Assembly (NCBI GenBank): GCA_027353565.1
Contig: DAIEHO010000015.1
Coordinates: 1 to 10,585, forward strand
Length of the DNA: 10,585 nucleotides
DNA from: Propionibacteriaceae bacterium
GTDB lineage: Bacteria > Actinomycetota > Actinomycetes > Propionibacteriales > Propionibacteriaceae
Reading direction: 5' to 3'
Part shown: positions 1 to 6,759 of the stretch, one piece after another
Position numbering within the stretch: the stretch's first letter is position 1
Layout: each line of letters begins with the position of its first letter
Notes under the pieces: model-generated
Databases searched by the model: none
What the model was told of the DNA's origin: nothing
What the model saw: only the letters and a program-made list of their open reading frames with translations
Made by a program: the position numbers and the translations under genes

Positions 1-878
1 CCCGACGCGTCCGTGAGCTCGGCGACCACGGACCCGTCGCCGAGGTCGATGGGCCGCGACCGGATCGCCGGGATCTCCCGGGTCACCGCGGCTCCGAGGA
101 CGAGGCCGTGGGTGGTGGTACGGCCCGTCGACAGAGCGGCCACCCCGTCGTCATCGGCGCCAGCCTCCACGACGTCCGACACGATGATCGTGATGTTGTC
201 CAGCCCACCGCCGGCGTGAGCCGCCTCGACGAGGTCGCTGAGCACCAGGTCCAGGTCGTCGCCCGCGAGCGCCTCGTCGATCAGGTCGTCGGTGACCAGA
301 CCGCACAGGCCGTCGGAGCAGAACATGATCCTGTCGCCCGCCTGCAGCGTCACGAGCTCCAGGTCCGGCTCGGAGATCGGCTGCCCGTTGAGGACGCGCA
401 GGAGGAGCGAGCGGTGCGGATGTACGTGCGACTCGTCCTCGGTGATGCGGCCCTCGTCGATGAGCGACTGGACCCACGAGTGGTCGTGCGTGAGCCGGGT
501 GAGCTCGCCGTTCCGGCGAAGGTAGCCACGGGAGTCGCCGATGTGCGCCACGCCGAGCTGCTCACCGTCGAAGAGGGCCCCGCACACGGTCGTACCCATC
601 CCGTCGAGCGACATGTCGTCGGCGACGAGCTCGGCGAGGCGGTCGTTGGCCTTCTGCAGCGCACCGCCAAGCACCTCGAGCATCTCCGCGCCCTTGTGCA
701 GGCCGTCGGCCCTCGCGAGCTCCGTGATGGCGACCGTCGAGGCGAGATCTCCGGCGGCGGCACCGCCCATGCCGTCGGCGACGACCACCATCGTCGGGGA
801 CGCATAGCCCGAGTCCTGGTTGTTCTTTCTCACCAGTCCGATCTCGGAGTGTGCGACCGTGCGCAAGGTGAGCGGCAT
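1..878 (-). CDS. pstP: PP2C-family Ser/Thr protein phosphatase PstP (3' part outside window)
   Basis: This is the Mg/Mn-dependent phosphatase that removes phosphate from Ser/Thr kinases such as PknA/PknB and their targets. It reads from ATG at 878 to the window edge with no stop, giving 292 residues. All PP2C motifs are present: R17..NNQD22, DGMGG at 35-39 followed by AAAGDLAS, an LDGMGTT block, HIGDSRGYL, LTHDHSWVQ, HPHRSLLLR, MFCSDGL and GGLDNITIIVSD, which supply the metal-binding aspartates. The usual PstP then has a membrane segment and an extracellular domain (about 500 residues in all); these lie beyond the left edge. The start codon overlaps the fhaB stop (TGATG), so translation is probably coupled. 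The order fhaA-fhaB-pstP matches the mycobacterial cluster, where rodA, pbpA, pknA and pknB follow. Identity is secure; only the C-terminal half is unseen. Confidence 0.95.
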   Translation of the reverse strand, partial: MPLTLRTVAHSEIGLVRKNNQDSGYASPTMVVVADGMGGAAAGDLASTVAITELARADGLHKGAEMLEVLGGALQKANDRLAELVADDMSLDGMGTTVCGALFDGEQLGVAHIGDSRGYLRRNGELTRLTHDHSWVQSLIDEGRITEDESHVHPHRSLLLRVLNGQPISEPDLELVTLQAGDRIMFCSDGLCGLVTDDLIDEALAGDDLDLVLSDLVEAAHAGGGLDNITIIVSDVVEAGADDDGVAALSTGRTTTHGLVLGAAVTREIPAIRSRPIDLGDGSVVAELTDAS

Positions 879-1351
879 CAGGTCTCCAGCCTCATCTGGG
901 TTCGCCCGATCCTAAGACTGTCGGATGCGGTGACCACAGTCGGCGCCACGACTCTCACCTCGTTGACGAAGGTTCCGTTCGTGGAGCCGAGGTCCGTCAC
1001 GACCCACTCCCCGCTCGGACGGCGGGCCAAGGACGCGTGGTCGCCGGAGACGTAGTCGTCGTCGAGGATCAGCGCGCACTCGGCGGAGCGTCCGATCCGG
1101 AACTCGTCGACGAGCGCCAGCCGGGTGCCCGCCTGCGGCCCGTTGTCGATGGCCAGGACCTTCGGCTCCTTCTTCCCGCGCTTGCTCGGCCTCGTCGAGC
1201 CGGCGTCCCGGGACACCGGGACCTTGCCGCGCGGGCCGGCGGGCACCGTACGGAACAGGTCCGTACGGATCACGTTGGCCACGAGCAGGACGAACAGCCA
1301 CAACACCGCAAGGAACGCAACCTTGAGCAGCGTGACGATGAGATCCGCCAT
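878..1351 (-). CDS. fhaB: membrane-anchored FHA-domain protein FhaB (FipA)
   Basis: A 157-residue phosphothreonine-binding protein. Residues 3-27 form one hydrophobic N-terminal membrane segment. A basic, proline-containing linker follows (about 30-65), then a C-terminal FHA domain (about 68-155) with the signature GRS at 87-89, S102...H105 and GSTNG at 122-126. The usual SRxH motif reads S-G-D-H here, so the Arg is replaced while the Ser and His stay. Size and layout match actinobacterial FhaB/FipA, which in mycobacteria is recruited to the division site and reads phosphorylation by PknA/PknB. It sits 12 nt downstream of fhaA and overlaps pstP by one base, so the three form an operon. The ATG start has only a weak upstream GAGG. 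Confidence 0.93.
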   Translation of the reverse strand: MADLIVTLLKVAFLAVLWLFVLLVANVIRTDLFRTVPAGPRGKVPVSRDAGSTRPSKRGKKEPKVLAIDNGPQAGTRLALVDEFRIGRSAECALILDDDYVSGDHASLARRPSGEWVVTDLGSTNGTFVNEVRVVAPTVVTASDSLRIGRTQMRLET

Positions 1352-1363
1352 GTAGTCAGCGCC

Positions 1364-2074
1364 TCAGCTGGCCGCGGGCGCGTGGACGAGCAGCCGGGTC
1401 GAGCCGATGTCGATACGGGTGCCATCCGTGACGTCTGCCTCGCGGACCTTGCGTCCGTCCACCGTGATGCCGTTGGTCGAGCCGAGGTCGACGATGCGGA
1501 TCGTCTGGACGTCGCCCGTACCGGTCACGATGATCTGCGCGTGCCGTCGCGAGATCCCCGGGTCGTTGATGCGCAGGTCCGCCTCCGTGCCGCGGCCGAT
1601 GACCAGGCCGGGCGGGTTGAGCGGGTGGCGGACACCGTTCACCTCGAGAACGAGAGCAGCGCGACGGACCTGAGTCGCGGACGGGTCCTCGCCCGAGGTC
1701 ACCAGTGCGACGGCATCCGAGGTGACGACGAAGCGGCCCGTGGGGAGATCCCTTCGCTCCTCGTAGTGGATCGCGATCGGACCGTTGAACACGTAGCTCC
1801 GCTGGATCGCGTACTCCCGCAGCTCCGCAACGATCTCGTCGTTGAGCGTGCGCGAGTACGGGAACAGCCGGGCGTAGTCCTGGACCGAGAGGCCGACCAG
1901 GAAGTCGTTGGGTACGAGGCGCTTGTCGCGGCTCAGCAGCTGGGCCTCGCTGTCGAGCTCCCGCAGCAGTCTGGCCGTGATCTCGACGGGCTGGACGTCA
2001 CCGCGGAAGGCCCGCGCGAACGCCGCGTTCACGGCGCTCTCGATCTTCTTCTCGACATTCCCGATGAACCCCAC
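1364..2074 (-). CDS. fhaA: FHA-domain protein FhaA with N-terminal DUF3662 domain
   Basis: A 236-residue soluble protein and the first gene of the fhaA-fhaB-pstP operon. The N-terminal part (about 1-125) is the DUF3662/FhaA N-terminal domain, beginning MGFIGNVEKKIESAV and containing the conserved VPNDFLVGLS stretch. The C-terminal part (about 140-232) is an FHA domain with GRG at 160-162, SRRH at 175-178 and GSTNG at 198-202. In mycobacteria FhaA binds phosphorylated PknB and the MviN pseudokinase and affects late peptidoglycan synthesis. The mycobacterial protein is more than 500 residues long, with a long low-complexity linker. Here the linker is only about 15-25 residues. The start is GTG at 2074, preceded by a strong GGGAGG about 6 nt away. 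Identification is strong. Confidence 0.94.
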   Translation of the reverse strand: MGFIGNVEKKIESAVNAAFARAFRGDVQPVEITARLLRELDSEAQLLSRDKRLVPNDFLVGLSVQDYARLFPYSRTLNDEIVAELREYAIQRSYVFNGPIAIHYEERRDLPTGRFVVTSDAVALVTSGEDPSATQVRRAALVLEVNGVRHPLNPPGLVIGRGTEADLRINDPGISRRHAQIIVTGTGDVQTIRIVDLGSTNGITVDGRKVREADVTDGTRIDIGSTRLLVHAPAAS

Positions 2075-2129
2075 GACCGCCTCCCTTCCTCGTCCCCGCT
2101 GCTTCCGGCTGCCTGGTACCGACCGTCCG

Positions 2130-2135
2130 ATGCTA
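2130..2135 (-). promoter_or_regulatory. possible -10 element of the fhaA operon promoter
   Basis: On the minus strand TAGCAT fits the actinobacterial TANNNT -10 pattern. It would start the transcript about 50 nt before the fhaA GTG. I see no good -35 hexamer, so this is a weak prediction. The region 2075-2262 is the shared divergent upstream region of fhaA and the small acidic gene. Confidence 0.3.
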
Positions 2136-2226
2136 CCCAGTCTGGCTGTACGTAGTCGTCTTCGCCGCCCGGCCGTCCACGATTGGGTCGAGATCGGTCA
2201 CCCGCAGCGGGCCAGAACCCCCGCGC

Positions 2227-2232
2227 TACAGT
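2227..2232 (+). promoter_or_regulatory. possible -10 element for the small acidic protein gene
   Basis: TACAGT fits TANNNT and lies 30 nt before the ATG at 2263, leaving a short leader with its own AGAGAGG ribosome site. The same hexamer stands before the NfeD gene at 4666. No convincing -35 box is visible. Confidence 0.3.
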
Positions 2233-2262
2233 CGTTTTCGGTACGCGATCAGAGAGGTGCCG

Positions 2263-2466
2263 ATGCCCGCACAGCCCTTTGACTCCTCGGCCGACGACCC
2301 CGAGGTCCACGAGACCGGCCCGGACCACGCGACGACCGAGGTCGAGCGCGACATCCTCGACGAGGACAGCCTGCTCGAGGACCAGCCGTACGCGTCGCTG
2401 GAGGAGACCCCGAGCACGTACGGCCAGCTCGACGATCCCGAGCCCGAGGGCACCGGCTCCTGGTAG
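2263..2466 (+). CDS. small, highly acidic hypothetical protein
   Basis: A 67-residue protein that I do not recognise. It is strongly acidic (about 20 Asp/Glu against a single Arg and no Lys), has no membrane segment or signal peptide and no cysteine, and is rich in Pro, Ser, Thr and Gly, so it is probably disordered. It ends in GTGSW. ATG at 2263 is preferred over the in-frame GTG at 2257, because AGAGAGG at 2251-2257 then lies at a normal 5-nt distance. The gene is divergent from fhaA and shares its upstream region. It is convergent with the PIG-L gene with a single base between the stops. Coding is supported by the ribosome site, the possible -10 box and the fit between divergent and convergent neighbours. 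No function can be assigned. Confidence 0.7.
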   Translation: MPAQPFDSSADDPEVHETGPDHATTEVERDILDEDSLLEDQPYASLEETPSTYGQLDDPEPEGTGSW

Positions 2467-2467
2467 G

Positions 2468-3187
2468 TCAGACCCGGCGCAGACCCGCCGCCCGCACCAC
2501 CCGGTCGGCCTGACCGCCCACGTGCACGATGTCGTCGCCCGTACGGATGAACTGCGTGTCGTACGCGTCGTACGCGCGCTCCAGCGCCTCGCTCTCCGAC
2601 GTCGCGTCCAGCCACTCGTCGTACGCTCCGTCCGCGTTGGTGACGATGACGTGGAAGGGCAGCGCCAGAGCCTCGGCCGCTGCACGGGTGGCATGGTGCA
2701 TGCGGATGTGGTCCGGATGCCCGTACCCCCCGTCGTCGTCGTACGAGACGAGGTCGGTCGCCGAGACTGCCCGGGCGGACGCGGCGATGTCCGCGGCGAC
2801 CTCCGTCGCCTCGGCCTCTGTCAGCGAGTCCGGCCCGGCGTCGTCCCCCGGCCCTGCGAGCGTCGGCGTCACCCAGCGCATGCCCGAGTCGGTGTAGCGG
2901 CGTGGCTGCATCCCTGCCGCTCTGGCGGGGGGTGAGCCGAGGTACGTGTGGCCTGCGAGCTTCAGGGCAGCGACCGCATCAGCCAGCTCCCGTTCCCGGA
3001 TGACCGCCAGCTCGGCCGTCCCCTGCAGCGCTTCGTGCGGTCCTGGCCGTACCTCTCCCTGCTCACCCCGGGTCGCCGTCAGCACGTGGACGACGTCACC
3101 GCGGGCCGCCAACGCCAGAGCCAGCGCGCCCGTGGCGAGCGTCTCGTCGTCGGGATGGGCGTGGCAGAGCACGTAGGTACGGGTCAC
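2468..3187 (-). CDS. PIG-L/LmbE family zinc-dependent N-acetylglucosaminide deacetylase, MshB-like
   Basis: A 239-residue enzyme of the GlcNAc-PI de-N-acetylase family, which removes acetyl from GlcNAc glycosides. The family zinc/catalytic motif is at the N-terminus: H11-P-D13-D14-E15. The second zinc site is GGYGHPDH, with Y155, H157 and H160. Motifs typical of MshB-type rather than Mca-type members are also present: GEQGEV at 41-46, YLG at 82-84 and DSGM at 100-103. MshB makes GlcN-inositol from GlcNAc-inositol in mycothiol synthesis. This protein is shorter than mycobacterial MshB (about 300 residues), so I leave the symbol blank. The GTG start lies 9 nt after the stop of the MshA-like glycosyltransferase gene, so the two are co-transcribed and plausibly act in sequence. 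There is no strong ribosome site of its own, which suggests coupling. An MshB paralogue acting on another GlcNAc glycoside remains possible. Confidence 0.85.
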   Translation of the reverse strand: MTRTYVLCHAHPDDETLATGALALALAARGDVVHVLTATRGEQGEVRPGPHEALQGTAELAVIRERELADAVAALKLAGHTYLGSPPARAAGMQPRRYTDSGMRWVTPTLAGPGDDAGPDSLTEAEATEVAADIAASARAVSATDLVSYDDDGGYGHPDHIRMHHATRAAAEALALPFHVIVTNADGAYDEWLDATSESEALERAYDAYDTQFIRTGDDIVHVGGQADRVVRAAGLRRV

Positions 3188-3196
3188 GGACCGAGC

Positions 3197-4522
3197 CTAG
3201 ACATGCCCGTCGGAGTGGAAGTCACCGTGATGCGTCCTGGTCTCGACGTCCGGGGGCAGGTCCAAGGGCCGCGTGCCCTGGTCGTACGAGACGTCGCGAG
3301 CGTCGAGCAGCTGGGCGTAGACCTCGGTGAGGCAGCGTGCCGTGTGGTGCCACGAGAACTGGCGCGCATGGATGCGTGCGACGGTCCCCATGCGCGTCAG
3401 CAGCACAGGGTCAGCGAGCAGCCGGATCATCGCCGACGCCCAGTCATGAGGCAGCCGGCTGTCCATGAGCTGGCCGGTCTCGCCGTGGACGACGGCCTCG
3501 CGCAGCCCGCCCGCCGACGAGGCGATCACCGGCGTCCCCGACGCCGCCGACTCCAGCGCGACCAGGCCGAACGTCTCGGAGTGGGACGGCACGAGCACCA
3601 GCAGCGCACCGCGCATCATCTCCGCGAGCGAGCTCCGGCTCTGGGAGCCCATGAACGTGACGTACTGGCCGAGCCCCAGCCGGTCGACCATCGAGTCCAG
3701 CTCCGCCGCATAGCCGGCGAAGTCCTTGCTGACCTCTCCGGCGACGACGAGGTGGGGCCGCAGCTCCTCCGGCACCTGGGCCAGGGCGGCGATCGCCAGG
3801 TCCGGGCCCTTCAGCGGCTGGAGCCGGCCGGCGAACAGCATGTACCCCTTGGAGCAGGCCGGTCCACGCTCGTGCGGCCAGGTCCACTTCGGCTCGTCGT
3901 GGGCGCGGGGCCTGAAGAGCTGGGGGTCGACGCCCGGCGGAACGATCACCACCCGGGTGGGGTCGGCGCCGCACCGCGAGACGACCGTCCGGGCCTCGGC
4001 CGCGGAGATGGCGACGACCAGGTCCGACTCCACCGCCAGCAGGGACTCGCCCGAGACACGGGCCGGCGACTCCGGCGGCTCACCCTCACTGAGGTAGTCG
4101 CCGGGAAGCGCCGCGACCGAGTGGTAGCTCTGGACGTGCGGGACGCCCCACCGCCGCGCGAGCGGCAACGCGGCCATGCCGCTCATCCAGTGGTGGCTGT
4201 GGACGATGTCGTACGAGTCCAGCGCACCCATCGACGCCGCGAACTCGTCCACGTACGCGTCGATCGCGGACTTCGCGAGGTGCTCCGCGGGCCCGGCGTC
4301 GAGGTGGCGCACCCAGACTCCCCCGCCGACGTCCACGAGGTCGGGCTGACCGGGGTCGCTGCGACGCGTGATGAGGTCGACGGTGTGACCCAGCTCGGCG
4401 AGCGCTTCGGCGGTGTGACGCTCGACGACGTTCATACCGCCTGCATCACCTGACCCCGGCGCATCGAGGGGCGACGTGTGCATCGACACCATGGCGATGC
4501 GCAGCGGACGTTTTAACGGCAC
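3197..4522 (-). CDS. mshA: GT4 glycosyltransferase, MshA-like (D-inositol-3-phosphate GlcNAc transferase type)
   Basis: A 441-residue GT-B retaining glycosyltransferase. MshA joins UDP-GlcNAc to inositol 3-phosphate as the first step of mycothiol synthesis. MshA-type features are GDAGGMN at 25-31, K84, HSHHW at 108-112, R155, GRLQPLK at 233-239 (donor-binding R234 and K239), and the E-x7-E pair E317/E325 in a SETFGLVALE block. Two acceptor-site positions differ from Corynebacterium MshA as I recall it: Tyr110 is His111 and Thr134 is Ser135. Residues 207-227 before the C-terminal domain form an unusual Trp/Pro-containing insertion. A GTG start at 4522 is chosen because it precedes the first beta-strand and because TACGAT stands 6 nt upstream, as for a leaderless message; no ribosome site is seen. 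Codon 3 is a rare TTA. The PIG-L deacetylase follows directly. The family is certain, but the acceptor is less so. Confidence 0.8.
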   Translation of the reverse strand: MPLKRPLRIAMVSMHTSPLDAPGSGDAGGMNVVERHTAEALAELGHTVDLITRRSDPGQPDLVDVGGGVWVRHLDAGPAEHLAKSAIDAYVDEFAASMGALDSYDIVHSHHWMSGMAALPLARRWGVPHVQSYHSVAALPGDYLSEGEPPESPARVSGESLLAVESDLVVAISAAEARTVVSRCGADPTRVVIVPPGVDPQLFRPRAHDEPKWTWPHERGPACSKGYMLFAGRLQPLKGPDLAIAALAQVPEELRPHLVVAGEVSKDFAGYAAELDSMVDRLGLGQYVTFMGSQSRSSLAEMMRGALLVLVPSHSETFGLVALESAASGTPVIASSAGGLREAVVHGETGQLMDSRLPHDWASAMIRLLADPVLLTRMGTVARIHARQFSWHHTARCLTEVYAQLLDARDVSYDQGTRPLDLPPDVETRTHHGDFHSDGHV

Positions 4523-4528
4523 GACCGC

Positions 4529-4534
4529 ATCGTA
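4529..4534 (-). promoter_or_regulatory. possible -10 element giving a leaderless mshA mRNA
   Basis: TACGAT on the minus strand ends 6 nt before the GTG at 4522, so transcription would begin at or next to the start codon. This agrees with the missing Shine-Dalgarno sequence. No clear -35 box is seen. Confidence 0.4.
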
Positions 4535-4665
4535 GGCGTCCACGCCATCACCGTGCTCCGCGCGACCGAGCGCCAGAACCGCACCCGCGTCAGGTGGATC
4601 GGTGCCCACCGGGTGCCGCAGGAACCTCCGAGGCCATACCCCCGTCTGACGGACGGTGCGACCCC

Positions 4666-4671
4666 TACAGT
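4666..4671 (+). promoter_or_regulatory. possible -10 element of the nfeD-flotillin operon
   Basis: TACAGT (TANNNT) stands 25 nt before the NfeD ATG, leaving room for the GGAGG ribosome site at 4686-4690. Upstream GTCTGA at 4644-4649 is only a poor -35 candidate with a 16-nt spacer. The divergent interval 4523-4696 holds this element and the mshA element; I see nothing else in it. Confidence 0.35.
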
Positions 4672-4696
4672 GGGTGGTGTTGATCGGAGGCAGTGA

Positions 4697-5194
4697 ATGA
4701 CCGCGTTCCTCGCCATCGGAGCCGTAGGAATCGTGCTGTTGTTGGTATCCCTGATCGTGGGTGAGCACCTGCACGGCATCTTCGATGCCCTCGGCGGTGG
4801 CGACTGGTTCACGGGCTCGTCGCTGGCAGCGTTCCTCGGGGCCCTGGGCTTCGGTGGTGCCATCGTGCAGCAGGTCACGGGCAGCGTGGCCCTGGCCGTC
4901 CTCGGAGGAGCCGTCCTGGGTCTCGCCTTCGGAGCGCTCGTCGCATACGGCATGGTCAAGCTTCGCCGCGCCGACACCGGCGGCGTCGTGACCACCCAGG
5001 AGCTCCTGAACGCACCCGGGGTTGTCCTCTCCGACATCCCCGCCCTGGGCTTCGGCGAGATCCGGGTGACCCGCCAGGGCCAGATGATGAAGCTCAACGC
5101 CAAGTCCGCTGTCCCGCTCGCGACGGGCACTCAGGTCACCGTGATCGACGTCCTGAGCGCCACCTCCGTCGTGGTCGAACCCACGTACCGCTAG
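4697..5194 (+). CDS. NfeD-like membrane protein (flotillin partner)
   Basis: A 165-residue integral membrane protein with three hydrophobic segments (about 3-22, 42-60 and 63-87). They are followed by a soluble C-terminal beta-rich domain (about 100-163) of the OB-fold type found in NfeD proteins, ending VVVEPTYR. Short NfeD proteins are encoded next to SPFH/flotillin genes (for example YuaF beside FloT in Bacillus) and are thought to help the flotillin assemble or localise. Here the flotillin gene follows after 30 nt, which is the same arrangement. The ATG at 4697 has GGAGG 6 nt upstream. The serine-protease domain found in long NfeD proteins is absent. The family call rests on architecture and neighbour more than on a unique motif. 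Confidence 0.85.
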   Translation: MTAFLAIGAVGIVLLLVSLIVGEHLHGIFDALGGGDWFTGSSLAAFLGALGFGGAIVQQVTGSVALAVLGGAVLGLAFGALVAYGMVKLRRADTGGVVTTQELLNAPGVVLSDIPALGFGEIRVTRQGQMMKLNAKSAVPLATGTQVTVIDVLSATSVVVEPTYR

Positions 5195-5224
5195 TCGCAT
5201 ACGTTCCAGAACTAAGGAGCCGTC

Positions 5225-6751
5225 GTGTTCGGTCTTGCCCTACCCATCCTCGGTCTCGTCGCCATCGTCGTGCTGCTGGCGATCGTCATCATCACGCGCT
5301 ACAAGGTCGCCGGCCCGAACGAGGCCTTCATCATCACGGGCGCCCGCGGCAAGGAGCTCGCCGACAGCACGGGGGTGATGACCCAGGACCTGTCCGGCCA
5401 GCGGGTCGTCATGGGCGGTCGCGCGTTCGTCGTCCCGTTCGTCCAGCGGCTCTACATCCTCGACCTGTCCAGCCGCCGCATCCCCGTCACCATCCGCGGC
5501 GCCGTGTCCGGTCAGGGCGTCAAGCTCAACCTCGACGGTGTCGCGATCGTCAAAGTCGGCGGCAACGAGGACCAGATCCGCGCCGCCGGCCAGCGCTTCC
5601 TCACCCAGCAGGAGTCGATCGAGCCGTTCACCCAGGAGGTGCTCGCAGGTGCGCTCCGGTCGATCGTCGGGTCGATGTCGGTCGAGCAGATCATCCGCGA
5701 CCGCGCGGCGTTCGCCCAGCGCGTCGCCGAGGAGTCCGAGGCCGCGCTGACGGGGCAGGGCCTCAACCTCGACACGTTCCAGATCCAGGACATCACCGAC
5801 GACGGCACGTACCTGTCCGACCTCGGTCGGCCCGAGTCCGCGCGCGTCGGCCAGGTCGCAGCGATCGCCGAGGCAGGCGCACGCCAGTCCGCGGAGCAGG
5901 CCCGGATCGCCGCAGAGCAGCAGATCGCCATCGCCCACCGGGCGCTCATGCTGAAGCAGGCCGAGATCAAGGCCGAGACCGACGCCGCCGCCGCACAGGC
6001 CGCGGCAGCCGGCCCGCTGGCCCAGGCGGACCGGGACCAGGCGATCCTCACCGAACAGGAGAAGGTGGCCGTACGGCAGGCAGCGCTCACCGACCGCCAG
6101 CTCGACACCCAGGTGCGCAAGCCGGCCGATGCCGAGCGGTACCGGATCGAGACCGAAGCCGCCGCCGCGCGGCAGGCAGCGATCCTCAAGGCAGAGGCGT
6201 CGAAGGCCGCGGCGATCGCGCAGGCTGAGGCTGAGGCTGAGACGGCACGCCTCACCGGTGTCGGCGACAAGTCGCGCCGCTCGGCACAGGCGGAGGCGGT
6301 CGCGATCGAGGGTGCCAAGGCCGGTGAGGCCGAGAAGGCCCGTCGCATCGCCGAGGCCGACGCGGTCCGGGCGGAGGGCGAAGCGGCCGGAGCCGCGATC
6401 TTGGCGAAGGGCCAGGCCGAGGCGAAGGCCATGGAGCTCCGCGCCCAGTCGTACAGCCACTACAACCAGGCGGCCGTACTCGAGATGCTCGTGTCGGTGC
6501 TGCCGGCGATGGCGCGAGAGGTCGCCGCGCCGATGGGCCAGATCGACAAGCTGACCGTGATCAGCACCGACGGTGCGAACGCCCTGCCGATGCAGGTCGG
6601 CCAGAACGTCGTCCAGATCCTCGAGATGCTCAAGAACACCACGGGCGTCGACCTCGAGGCACTGGCCCGCAAGTACACGGACGTGGACGGCGTACCTGCC
6701 GTCACCGGTGGGACGCCCGCCACTCCGAAGTACGGGAGCGACGAGGCCTGA
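5225..6751 (+). CDS. flotillin (SPFH/Band 7 domain protein)
   Basis: A 508-residue membrane-scaffold protein. A hydrophobic segment at 4-23 anchors it. The SPFH/PHB domain (about 26-210) contains the typical GPNEAFIITG and GGRAFVVPF stretches and the VEQIIRDRAAFAQRV helix. Residues about 215-420 are an Ala/Glu-rich coiled coil with repeated AEA units, as in FloT/YqiK. The C-terminal part includes SHYNQAAVLEMLVSVLPAMAREVAAPM, the usual oligomerisation end. Bacterial flotillins organise membrane microdomains and affect fluidity, secretion and signalling complexes. The GTG start at 5225 has AAGGAG 5 nt upstream. The gene follows the NfeD gene by 30 nt and is closed by a strong hairpin, so the two make a bicistronic operon. 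A short hexanucleotide repeat lies inside the coiled-coil region. Confidence 0.93.
   Translation: MFGLALPILGLVAIVVLLAIVIITRYKVAGPNEAFIITGARGKELADSTGVMTQDLSGQRVVMGGRAFVVPFVQRLYILDLSSRRIPVTIRGAVSGQGVKLNLDGVAIVKVGGNEDQIRAAGQRFLTQQESIEPFTQEVLAGALRSIVGSMSVEQIIRDRAAFAQRVAEESEAALTGQGLNLDTFQIQDITDDGTYLSDLGRPESARVGQVAAIAEAGARQSAEQARIAAEQQIAIAHRALMLKQAEIKAETDAAAAQAAAAGPLAQADRDQAILTEQEKVAVRQAALTDRQLDTQVRKPADAERYRIETEAAAARQAAILKAEASKAAAIAQAEAEAETARLTGVGDKSRRSAQAEAVAIEGAKAGEAEKARRIAEADAVRAEGEAAGAAILAKGQAEAKAMELRAQSYSHYNQAAVLEMLVSVLPAMAREVAAPMGQIDKLTVISTDGANALPMQVGQNVVQILEMLKNTTGVDLEALARKYTDVDGVPAVTGGTPATPKYGSDEA
6223..6240 (+). repeat. three tandem copies of GGCTGA in the flotillin gene
   Basis: Three perfect in-frame copies of a 6-mer encode alternating Ala/Glu within the flotillin coiled coil. 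Gain or loss of a copy would add or remove two residues without a frameshift. Confidence 0.8.
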
Positions 6752-6759
6752 CACGGACG

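Noticed and set aside
108..1055. 315-residue plus-strand open frame over pstP and fhaB
   Set aside because: It is antisense to recognisable PP2C and FHA domains and has no motif of its own.
2075..2256. Possible tRNA gene upstream of fhaA, as found in some actinobacteria
   Set aside because: I could not find a cloverleaf or a T-arm GGTTCGAATCC-like sequence on either strand.
2948..4453. 501-residue plus-strand open frame across the PIG-L and glycosyltransferase genes
   Set aside because: The opposite strand carries complete enzyme motifs; this frame is Arg/Asp/His-rich shadow sequence with no ribosome site.
4569..4610. Short GGTGG/CCACC inverted repeat between mshA and the NfeD gene as a regulatory site
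   Set aside because: Five-base GC-rich arms are expected by chance in this composition, and it is not placed at a promoter element.
3197..5200. Long minus-strand open frame extending the MshA-like protein to 667 residues
   Set aside because: The 226 residues upstream of 4522 lie antisense to the NfeD gene, are low in family-like sequence and precede a normal MshA N-terminus; they reflect GC-rich frame openness.
5240..6754. 504-residue open frame antisense to the flotillin gene
   Set aside because: It is a shadow of the flotillin codons, rich in Arg, Leu, Gly and Asp without domain motifs; the plus strand has a clear ribosome site and SPFH domain.
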